From: Bdellovibrionales bacterium
GTDB taxonomy: Bacteria; Bdellovibrionota_G; JALEGL01; JAGRAY01
Assembly: GCA_020434375.1 (NCBI GenBank)
Contig: JAGRAY010000079.1
Span: 1 to 8,087 of the forward strand
Direction: 5' to 3'
Length of the DNA: 8,087 nt
Part shown: positions 1-5,702 of the stretch, piece after piece
How positions within the stretch are numbered: the stretch's first letter is position 1
Layout: each line of letters begins with the position of its first letter
Made by a program: the position numbers and the translations under genes
The notes under the pieces: model-generated
Told to the model about the DNA's origin: nothing
The model's database searches: none
The model's input: the letters and a program-made list of their open reading frames with translations, nothing else

Positions 1-117
1 TAATGTTAAGTATTGCATGCATTCCAGTCTCTGTTCTAGAGATTAGAAAATACTTTAAGTAAGAAAAGCTGATTTAGATCATTTTGCCTTGTTGTCATTC
101 GTGCTAGGTAACAAGTC

Positions 118-122
118 GGAGG
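118..122 (+). promoter_or_regulatory. Shine-Dalgarno site for the DUF883 gene
   Basis: GGAGG lies 7 nt before the ATG at 130. It is the strongest ribosome binding site in the window and fixes that start. The rest of the first 129 bases shows no gene. It holds an 8-bp palindrome TGCATGCA (14-21) and a short inverted repeat TCTCT/AGAGA (28-42). I could not find a convincing -35/-10 pair there. Confidence 0.75.
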
Positions 123-129
123 TTTAAAA

Positions 130-444
130 ATGAAGGAACAACTAAAAAAAGAATTTACAAATGTGAAGGGTGATACAGCTCAGTTGATGGGTGATCTTGC
201 ATCAGTTGTTTTCACATTAATTGATATTGTTAAAACTGAAACAGGCGAAAAAAAAGAAAAATTAACCAAAGATTTAGAAGATAAGGTTTTTCAACTTCGA
301 AGAGGTGTTGAAATTGCCAAGGAAAGAAGTGCTGAGACGAAACAGCAAATAGAGAAAAATGTGTCGGAGCATCCATGGACAAGTGTGGCTTCGGCGTTTG
401 GCGTTGGTTTACTTGTGGGAGGTTTACTCCTTAGAAAAAAGTAA
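130..444 (+). CDS. DUF883 (ElaB/YqjD-like) membrane-anchored protein
   Basis: A 104-residue protein. Residues 1-80 are charged and look helical, rich in Lys, Glu and Gln with heptad-like spacing. They are followed by the family's signature C-terminal anchor, beginning HPWTSVASAFGVGLLVGG at 81-98 and ending in LRKK. The layout of amphipathic helix, a His/Asn-Pro-Trp turn, one glycine-rich membrane helix and a basic tail is that of the DUF883 family. In E. coli its members ElaB and YqjD sit in the inner membrane, bind ribosomes and rise in stationary phase. Whether this protein binds ribosomes is inference. The start is secured by GGAGG at 118-122. The stop overlaps the next ATG by 1 nt, so the two are probably translated together. 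Confidence 0.85.
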   Translation: MKEQLKKEFTNVKGDTAQLMGDLASVVFTLIDIVKTETGEKKEKLTKDLEDKVFQLRRGVEIAKERSAETKQQIEKNVSEHPWTSVASAFGVGLLVGGLLLRKK

Positions 445-725
445 TGAAATATTTTTGGTTGCTGCTTCCCATTTTAGCAGAACTTGGCACATCGAGAAGA
501 AACAACCCCCTCAAATGGCTCTTTGTTGTGCTTTGTATCATGGGCCTGTTAATGGCTATTCTTCCCATGGCAATGGTGGGTGTTGGTTTAATACTTTGGC
601 CATTGTTTGATGTGATCCGTCTAAGCTTTGGGCCCTATGTTGCGAGCGTGATGGTTGGTCTAACGCTATGTGTAAGCACACTTCTTATGTTTATGGGTGC
701 GAAAAAATATGTTCAAAAACGATGA
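444..725 (+). CDS. Small multi-span membrane protein, possibly YqjE-like
   Basis: A 93-residue, strongly hydrophobic protein. A short hydrophobic N-terminus (4-13) is followed by a basic turn (SRRNNPLK, 17-24). A long hydrophobic stretch at about 25-56 is interrupted by Pro41 and could form a re-entrant loop or two short helices. A clear helix follows at about 65-84, and the basic tail KKYVQKR closes the protein. It starts inside the stop codon of the DUF883 gene (TAATG), so translational coupling is likely. In enterobacteria yqjD is followed by yqjE, a small two-helix membrane protein of a holin-like family. The position and topology here are similar, but I see no sequence motif proving homology. 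Role unknown; it may be a membrane partner of the DUF883 protein. Confidence 0.6.
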   Translation: MKYFWLLLPILAELGTSRRNNPLKWLFVVLCIMGLLMAILPMAMVGVGLILWPLFDVIRLSFGPYVASVMVGLTLCVSTLLMFMGAKKYVQKR

Positions 726-832
726 TCATGAGCTTGGTGGGGTACTATTTGATTGGATCACCTTCATCGTCAGGAAGAAGTACGCATAAGTTACGTGTGA
801 GGTAGCTCAATACCACCCTGAAAGACTGCCCC

Positions 833-860
833 TTGACGAATGAACAGGGGTGTTTATAGT
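833..860 (+). promoter_or_regulatory. Sigma70-type promoter for the 123-residue unknown gene
   Basis: TTGACG (833-838), a 16-bp spacer and TATAGT (855-860) match the -35/-10 consensus at 10 of 12 positions. The usual distance from the -10 element puts transcription start at about 867, the A of an in-frame ATG. The -35 region is also flanked by CCCCT (830-834) and AGGGG (846-850), an inverted repeat that could be an operator. The region 726-866 otherwise holds no gene and no clear terminator. Confidence 0.65.
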
Positions 861-866
861 TGCATT

Positions 867-1238
867 ATGAAAGAGATGGAGTTGACTATTACACTAGAAC
901 ATACCATGCGAGAGATTGCTAAGTTTCACTTTATCCTGGCCGAGGGGAGAAAAGGCAATCATCTTTTGTTTACACCAGAAATGATTCGGCATGCTTTTTC
1001 CAAAAAGCAAGAAGACGTCTTTGGCATTTTTAAAGATAAGATTGACGAAATCAATAAAGTTTTAAACCATACATTTTCGCTCCAAAGTTTTGAGAAGAAA
1101 ACCGAGTATATTCAAAGTCTTCCTGAAGACATTCAATCTGCGCTCATTGTAGGTTATTTTCAACTCCTAGAAAGCCATATAGACGGCCAAATGGTTGAAG
1201 GGCAAATAGCTGGTCCAACTAATCCGACAATTCACTAA
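867..1238 (+). CDS. Hypothetical protein of unknown function
   Basis: I do not recognise this protein. From the ATG at 867 it has 123 residues. It is soluble, mostly helical and rich in Lys, Glu and Gln, with no signal peptide, membrane segment or cysteine motif. The N-terminal half (MKEMELTITLEHTMREIAKF) is followed by a basic patch (GRKGN, residues 28-32) and a Phe-rich middle. A leucine- and isoleucine-rich helical part follows (about 77-104), then a short polar tail. A longer frame opens at ATG 840, but that start lies inside the promoter and lacks a ribosome binding site, so I prefer 867, or possibly 876. No Shine-Dalgarno sequence precedes 867 either, which fits leaderless translation. 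The last 20 bp overlap the end of coaE on the other strand. Confidence 0.6.
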   Translation: MKEMELTITLEHTMREIAKFHFILAEGRKGNHLLFTPEMIRHAFSKKQEDVFGIFKDKIDEINKVLNHTFSLQSFEKKTEYIQSLPEDIQSALIVGYFQLLESHIDGQMVEGQIAGPTNPTIH

Positions 1239-1803
1239 GCAGTTTTAGCAAAAATTGGTTGATTTTCTGAACAAGCTCACTTTTTGTTCCGCTGTTTTTG
1301 ATGACGTAGTCTGAAAACTCAATTTTCTTTTTGTTGGTCCACTGACTTTCAATCATTTTTTTGGCAAGTGAAGTGGAAATGCCATCTCTTTTTACCAGAC
1401 GTGATAATTGCATGGTTTTGGGACAGATGACGCTGACAACCTTGTCGAATCGATACTGTGATTTAGTCTCGAAAAGCAGAGGAACCACCACGAAAATAAA
1501 TGGGTGGTTTGGGCCTAGCAGCTTGAGATGTCTTTGAACGGCTTTCCAAATGTAAGGATGAAGTAATTTTTCGATCCACTGGCGGTTCTTGGTATCGCTA
1601 AAAACAAGTTGACGAATTTTTCTGCGATCGAGGGTTTTCCACTTGGAAAGAATTTTTTTTTGTATGCTGGAGTGAGCATAGACCTCTCGAGCGAGTTCGT
1701 CAGTGTCGATAACTTCAAAGCCTTTTTTTACTAAATAGTTGGAAACCAACGTTTTTCCGCTGGCAATGCCACCTGTGATGCCGATAAGTTGAGTTTTCCT
1801 CAT
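1219..1803 (-). CDS. coaE: Dephospho-CoA kinase
   Basis: CoaE phosphorylates the ribose 3'-hydroxyl of dephospho-CoA with ATP, the last step of coenzyme A synthesis, in the cytoplasm. From the ATG at 1803 it has 194 residues, close to the family's usual 200. Visible motifs are the P-loop GGIASGKT (11-18), DTDELAREV (33-41), the QWIEKLLHP segment (75-83), VPLLFE (107-112), RDGIS (139-143) and SDYVIKN (164-170). The segment between about residues 48 and 68 (KKILSKWKTLDRRKIRQLVF) is some ten residues shorter than in typical members, which carry a longer glycine-containing linker there. An in-frame ATG at 1815 would add MYAK and has a weak AGAGA upstream, so the start is uncertain by four codons. 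Its codons include a run of nine A. The gene stands head to head with purQ and overlaps the preceding gene at its 3' end. Confidence 0.95.
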   Translation of the reverse strand: MRKTQLIGITGGIASGKTLVSNYLVKKGFEVIDTDELAREVYAHSSIQKKILSKWKTLDRRKIRQLVFSDTKNRQWIEKLLHPYIWKAVQRHLKLLGPNHPFIFVVVPLLFETKSQYRFDKVVSVICPKTMQLSRLVKRDGISTSLAKKMIESQWTNKKKIEFSDYVIKNSGTKSELVQKINQFLLKLLSELSD

Positions 1804-1816
1804 TTTTGCATACATT
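1789..1816 (+). promoter_or_regulatory. Possible purQ promoter inside the coaE start region
   Basis: TTGAGT (1789-1794), a 16-bp spacer and TACATT (1811-1816) form a modest sigma70 match, 4 of 6 in each hexamer. Predicted transcription start is about 1823, two bases before the purQ ATG. Any purQ promoter nearby must overlap the 5' end of coaE, because the two start codons are separated by only 21 bp. Weak alone, but the geometry parallels that at 833-867. Confidence 0.3.
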
Positions 1817-1824
1817 GTGTCTCT

Positions 1825-2514
1825 ATGTCGGATATAGCGATTGTTGTTTTTCCTGGGTCCAATTGTGATCGGGATGCTATGTATGCTTTTTCTCATTTGC
1901 TTCAAAGAAAGACAGTCTTTCATTGGTACGACGAACCCCTTAAAAAAGAAACGAAGCTCGTTGTTCTTCCAGGGGGCTTTTCTTACGGAGACTACCTTCG
2001 AGCGGGAGCAATCGCAAGATTCTCGTCGGCCATTGGGAGTTTACCAGAATACCTAGATGGCGGCGGAAAGGTGCTTGGTATTTGCAACGGATTTCAGATA
2101 TTGGTTGAAGCCAATCTTCTTCCCGGACTTTTGCTAAAAAATGCCAGTCTTAAGTTTCAATGCCAATCTGTTTTTGTTCGTCTTGAAACAACTGACACAC
2201 CATTTCTGCAAGGTGGACAAATAGGAGACATTTATCAAATGCCTATTGCGCACTCAGAAGGTCGATATGTCGTAAGCGAAAATAATAAGACAGAGTTCAT
2301 CAACAGCCATCAAATCGTTTTAAAGTATTGCGATGCAGAGGGGGTTGTCAGTGATGATACAAACGCCAACGGATCTGAGTTGTCAATTGCAGGGGTAGTC
2401 AACAAGCAGGGAAATGTTTTTGGACTCATGCCTCACCCTGAACGTGCATGCGAAAAGCTTGTAGGCAGTGATGACGGTCTTCGTTTTTTAAAAATGATTC
2501 ATCGAGCGTTGTAG
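1825..2514 (+). CDS. purQ: Phosphoribosylformylglycinamidine synthase, glutaminase subunit
   Basis: PurQ hydrolyses glutamine and passes ammonia to PurL, which converts FGAR to FGAM in purine synthesis. The small subunit PurS completes the complex. At 229 residues it is full length for a stand-alone PurQ, so this organism should use the three-part PurS/PurQ/PurL enzyme rather than the large fused one. The class I glutaminase features are present: N-terminal VVFPGSNCDRD (7-17), PGGFSYGDYLRAGAIA (49-64), the nucleophile Cys87 in GICNGFQ, and His204 and Glu206 in MPHPER. The ATG at 1825 puts the first beta strand where the family starts; an in-frame TTG at 1789 would add 12 unlikely residues inside coaE. 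No Shine-Dalgarno sequence precedes 1825. The stop overlaps the meaB start by 1 nt. Neither purS nor purL is in the window. Confidence 0.96.
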   Translation: MSDIAIVVFPGSNCDRDAMYAFSHLLQRKTVFHWYDEPLKKETKLVVLPGGFSYGDYLRAGAIARFSSAIGSLPEYLDGGGKVLGICNGFQILVEANLLPGLLLKNASLKFQCQSVFVRLETTDTPFLQGGQIGDIYQMPIAHSEGRYVVSENNKTEFINSHQIVLKYCDAEGVVSDDTNANGSELSIAGVVNKQGNVFGLMPHPERACEKLVGSDDGLRFLKMIHRAL

Positions 2515-3494
2515 TGGATCAAACCTTAGATGATCTGATCAGTCAAATGACAAATGGTGATCGTCGAGCACTTTCTCGGTTACTCACGATTGTTGAAAAG
2601 CAAGACGAAGACGCGTTCACGGTTTTAAAACAGATTTGGTCAAAATCGAAACGAGGATTCGCCATTGGTATTACGGGCCCTGCAGGTGCGGGAAAAAGTT
2701 CTCTTATCGATCAAATGATTCGGCGGCTTCGCGACAAAAATTTTAAAGTCGGTGTCATTGCAGTGGATCCATCGAGCCCATTTTCGGGAGGCGCTGTTTT
2801 AGGAGACAGAATTCGCATGCAACGTCACAGTCAAGATCCAGATGTTTTTATTCGAAGTGTTGGAAGCCATGGCAAAAGTGGAGGTATTTCATTTGCGACG
2901 CGAGCACTTGTGCAACTCATGAAAGCGTATGGTTGTGACTATATCATTATCGAAACAGTCGGCGCTGGTCAGAGCGAAGTCGAGGTTATGAATATAGTCG
3001 ATACGACACTTGTTCTTTTGATGCCAGAGGCAGGCGACTCCGTGCAAGCGCTCAAAGCAGGCATTTTAGAAATTGCTGATCTTTATGTGGTCAATAAGAA
3101 AGACCGACCTGGTGCTGAGAGGGTTGTTCAAGATATTCGTGCGATGCTTTCTCTGGTTCCAAACGAGAATCCCTGGAATCCACCGGTGTTTCAAACTGAT
3201 TCAGTCAGTGGCGAAGGCGTTGACGATGTTTTAGAGGGCGTTTTTTCTCACCGTCAATTTTTGGGAAGTCACCCATCTTTAAAAATTGAACACGCACGTC
3301 GATGGAAGGAAATGATAGATCTAGCTCAGGCAAAGTTTATGGCAGTACTGGTTGAGCGTGAAGAACACAATTTTGAACTACGAGAGAAAATTGAAGACTC
3401 AAATCTAAATATATATCAATTGCTAGATGACGTTTTAGCTGACGTTGGAGCTGTTCTAGCGGCAAAACGTCCCAAAGCCAAAAGCGGAAAATAA
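2514..3494 (+). CDS. meaB: MeaB/ArgK-family GTPase, acyl-CoA mutase chaperone
   Basis: A 326-residue G3E-class GTPase, the normal length for MeaB/YgfD/ArgK. Members protect and reload B12-dependent methylmalonyl-CoA mutase or related acyl-CoA mutases; older annotations as an arginine transport kinase are misleading. Visible motifs are the P-loop GPAGAGKS (55-62), the family stretch DPSSPFSGGAVLGDRIRM (85-102), ETVGAGQSE (147-155), the guanine-specificity motif NKKD (194-197), and a helical C-terminus for dimerisation. The segment RSVGSHGKSGGIS (114-126) reads KSGG where many relatives have HLGG. The start is GTG, overlapping the purQ stop (TAGTG), with no clear ribosome binding site, so it is probably coupled to purQ. 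No mutase gene is in the window. The last 26 codons plus stop overlap the end of shc on the other strand. Confidence 0.93.
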   Translation: MDQTLDDLISQMTNGDRRALSRLLTIVEKQDEDAFTVLKQIWSKSKRGFAIGITGPAGAGKSSLIDQMIRRLRDKNFKVGVIAVDPSSPFSGGAVLGDRIRMQRHSQDPDVFIRSVGSHGKSGGISFATRALVQLMKAYGCDYIIIETVGAGQSEVEVMNIVDTTLVLLMPEAGDSVQALKAGILEIADLYVVNKKDRPGAERVVQDIRAMLSLVPNENPWNPPVFQTDSVSGEGVDDVLEGVFSHRQFLGSHPSLKIEHARRWKEMIDLAQAKFMAVLVEREEHNFELREKIEDSNLNIYQLLDDVLADVGAVLAAKRPKAKSGK

Positions 3495-5443
3495 AGGCGA
3501 TAATAGTCGTATCGTAGATAGAAATGTTTTGGGAATCCCGTTCCTGTCCATTCGGGTTCAATCCAACCCCCTTCTTTCGTTTGCCCTTCTACTAAAAATC
3601 GAACACCTTCTTTGATGGCAGGGTGCAACGGGTCTACGCTTGGGCATGCTAGTAATCCGATGAGAGCCCATGCCGTTTGACTTGCTGTGGAGTGCATTTT
3701 AACAAATTTGTTTTCGTCGTACGATGCACAAGATTCTCCAAAGCCTCCATCACTGTTTTGTACGCTTAAAAGCCATTTGATAGACTTTTGAACATAAGCT
3801 TTGTTCATATTTTCACCAATGGCTGCCAGTCCACTCAGGATCGCACTGGTTCCATAAATATAATTGACGCCCCAGCGGCCAAACCAGGAGCCATCTTTCT
3901 TTTGACTTTTCATGACAAATTTGAGCGCACTTTGAATCGGTTTAGATGAAAGATCAAAGCCTGCTACGCCTAAGGCTTCTAGAACGTGACCCGTGACATC
4001 TGGTGTGCTTGGATCAAGTAAAGATTTTAAGTCAGCAAAGGGAATTTGATTTAAAATCTCGCGGTTGTTGTCTCTATCAAAAGCTCCCCAGCCTCCATCG
4101 TTTCCTTGCATGCCCAAAATCCACTCAATACCTCGATCAATGGATTCAGTTAGTTTAATCGATGTGCCTTGTTTTTCATGAGGAAGAAGTGCCAAAATCG
4201 CGAGGGCCGAGTCGTCGATATCTGGATAATGGTCATTTTCATGCTCAAAAGGCCATCCGCCGGGGCGTATTTTTCTGGCCTTAAACCGCCAGTCTCCGCG
4301 CACATGTAAAATTTGTTTTTCAAGAAGCCAGTTTACCGCTTTTTGCATCGACGGTTCTGATGGAGGAAGGCCTGCTTCTTGAAGTGCAAATACGGCAATA
4401 CCTGTGTCCCAAACTGGCGATACCGTTGATTGCATTCGAAAAGACTCCGGCGTGTCTTCTGCAAATGTTCGGAGCATTTCCAAACCACGTTGAATAATTG
4501 GATCGCTAAGAAGATAACCACGCAAGTGAAGAGCTACAATGGAGTTAGCCATGGCTGGATATATTCCTCCCCAGTTTCCACTTGGATCTTGATGTTCAAT
4601 AATCCATCTTTCGGCAAGAGCCAGCGCGGTGCTCCTAAAAGGTTTCACAGGACTTTTTTCGTAAGTGGATAAAACCATTTGAATGAGCTCAAAGGCTTGT
4701 TCAAATGGACCTGAGGTTTCCGGAAGTTTTTTGGGTCTAAAAGATGTTTCGAGTTCAGAGATGGACTCATGCTCAGGAATTTTTACGACTGGTTTTTTAT
4801 GAAAAATGATGAGTAGTGGAATGATCACGGCTCGAGACCAGCTTGAAAATTCATAAATATGGATGGGGGCTTTTCGAGGGAGCAACATGAGTTCTGGGCT
4901 AATGACAGGAATCTTTCCCCATGGATATTCTCCAAAAAGGGCTAGATGAATTTTAGTAAAGACGCGTGTGGTTTCAATGCCTCCTTGTTTCAAGATGAGT
5001 TTTTTTGCTTTTAAAAGTGCTGGGTGGTCTTCCTGAAGACCACATAATTTTAGTGCGAAGTATGCTTCAACCGTTGCCGAATGTTCAACAGGGCCTTCGT
5101 GATAAATGCTCCACCCGCCATTCTCCATTTGCATGTCTAGAATAGTGGCCAAAGCTCTTTGCCTGGTTGACGAGTCCAGAATGCCTAAGAATCGGAGCAT
5201 CATGATGTACTCAGCAGTAATCGTGACATTGTCGTAGACGCGACCTTCCCAATAACCATGCTCCGTTTGCAGCGAAAGGATGTGGTCCTTCGCGTTCTTT
5301 AGTGTGCTCGCCACAGAAGAGCTCATGGTATGGTTTTCAGTAATTTTTTTTGCCGAAAATTTGCGTGAAGGAGGTATACGTTCTTCTGAACTTTTAGACA
5401 TTGAAAACTGTTTTCGTACGGCCTCGGTTAACTTTTCTATCAT
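3416..5443 (-). CDS. shc: Squalene-hopene cyclase
   Basis: The enzyme cyclises squalene to hopene or hopanol, the committing step to hopanoids, as a monotopic membrane enzyme. From ATG 5443 it has 675 residues, the usual length. The catalytic acid motif is DIDD (408-411), just after GGWPFEHENDHYP. QW repeats are at 59-65 (QTEHGYW), 105-111 (QMENGGW), 285-291 (QDPSGNW), 446-452 (QGNDGGW), 514-520 (QKKDGSW), 562-568 (QNSDGGF) and 621-627 (QTKEGGW). The conserved end HFYLRYDYYRLYFPLLALGRF (640-660) is followed by a 15-residue Ser/Thr/Ala tail. The first 45 or so residues are a non-conserved, charged extension. An upstream TTG at 5476 is in frame but adds nothing family-like. A weak GGA precedes 5443. 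No other hopanoid (hpn) genes are visible. The gene looks intact. Confidence 0.95.
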   Translation of the reverse strand: MIEKLTEAVRKQFSMSKSSEERIPPSRKFSAKKITENHTMSSSVASTLKNAKDHILSLQTEHGYWEGRVYDNVTITAEYIMMLRFLGILDSSTRQRALATILDMQMENGGWSIYHEGPVEHSATVEAYFALKLCGLQEDHPALLKAKKLILKQGGIETTRVFTKIHLALFGEYPWGKIPVISPELMLLPRKAPIHIYEFSSWSRAVIIPLLIIFHKKPVVKIPEHESISELETSFRPKKLPETSGPFEQAFELIQMVLSTYEKSPVKPFRSTALALAERWIIEHQDPSGNWGGIYPAMANSIVALHLRGYLLSDPIIQRGLEMLRTFAEDTPESFRMQSTVSPVWDTGIAVFALQEAGLPPSEPSMQKAVNWLLEKQILHVRGDWRFKARKIRPGGWPFEHENDHYPDIDDSALAILALLPHEKQGTSIKLTESIDRGIEWILGMQGNDGGWGAFDRDNNREILNQIPFADLKSLLDPSTPDVTGHVLEALGVAGFDLSSKPIQSALKFVMKSQKKDGSWFGRWGVNYIYGTSAILSGLAAIGENMNKAYVQKSIKWLLSVQNSDGGFGESCASYDENKFVKMHSTASQTAWALIGLLACPSVDPLHPAIKEGVRFLVEGQTKEGGWIEPEWTGTGFPKHFYLRYDYYRLYFPLLALGRFAARTAPTSAKTSSSN

Positions 5444-5540
5444 CGTGTCACGTCCAAGAGTTGTGGATACTAACAATAAACAACTAAAAAAACACGATTA
5501 TTTTGTTGCTCAATACGACAATTGTTTCTAACATGGGGCC

Positions 5541-5635
5541 AAGGCCTAATTTGGAGGCGGGTTCGCAACAATAAAATGTTGATGAGAAAAGTGCTGAAAT
5601 CTATCGAATTCGTCCTATAGAACAGATTAGGCCTT
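5541..5635. repeat. 10-bp inverted repeat, arms 75 bp apart
   Basis: AAGGCCTAAT (5541-5550) is exactly complemented by ATTAGGCCTT (5626-5635). The arms enclose 75 bp with no coding potential and a smaller palindrome CGAATTCG (5605-5612). The region lies between the divergent shc and HNH genes. I see no flanking target-site duplication. It may be a folded leader or a regulatory site; chance is possible because AGGCCT is itself a palindrome. Confidence 0.45.
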
Positions 5636-5661
5636 ATTTTACCACGAGATCATCTAATGCT

Positions 5662-5690
5662 TTGTAGATTTCGATAAGAAAAGGTACAAT
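5662..5690 (+). promoter_or_regulatory. Likely promoter of the HNH-pgeF gene set
   Basis: TTGTAG (5662-5667), a 17-bp spacer and TACAAT (5685-5690) form a sigma70-like element, with -10 matching 5 of 6 and -35 matching 3 of 6. Predicted transcription start is about 5697, only six bases before the HNH ATG. No functional Shine-Dalgarno would fit; the AGGG present touches the ATG. Confidence 0.45.
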
Positions 5691-5695
5691 TGTAC
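5684..5695. promoter_or_regulatory. 12-bp perfect palindrome, candidate operator
   Basis: GTACAATTGTAC is a perfect palindrome covering the predicted -10 element of the HNH gene, where a bound repressor would block initiation. Its core ACAATTGT recurs at 5518-5525, about 75 bp upstream of the shc start. A shared regulator of both divergent genes is therefore possible. This is inference from position and symmetry only. Confidence 0.4.
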
Positions 5696-5702
5696 ACTAG
5701 GG

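Noticed and set aside
753..763. TTGGATCACCT resembles the 3' end of 16S rRNA.
   Set aside because: Only 11 bases match. The flanks are unlike 16S rRNA and no other rRNA sequence is nearby, so it is most likely chance.
720..769. Imperfect stem (CGATGA with TCATCG, GGTG with CACC) just after the second gene, possible terminator.
   Set aside because: The internal loops are large and asymmetric and there is no T tract. It does not qualify as an intrinsic terminator.
796..832. Stretch containing GGTAGCTCAAT that recalls a tRNA D arm.
   Set aside because: No matching acceptor stem, anticodon arm or TTCGA loop is present on either strand.
840..866. Upstream ATG for the 123-residue gene, adding nine residues.
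   Set aside because: It sits between the -35 and -10 of the best promoter in the window and has no ribosome binding site.
4430..4672. Plus-strand open frame of 80 codons inside squalene-hopene cyclase.
   Set aside because: It lies antisense to a conserved part of the cyclase and has no family features.
5444..5476. TTG start extending squalene-hopene cyclase by 11 residues.
   Set aside because: There is no ribosome binding site, and family members do not need the extra residues. ATG at 5443 is preferred.
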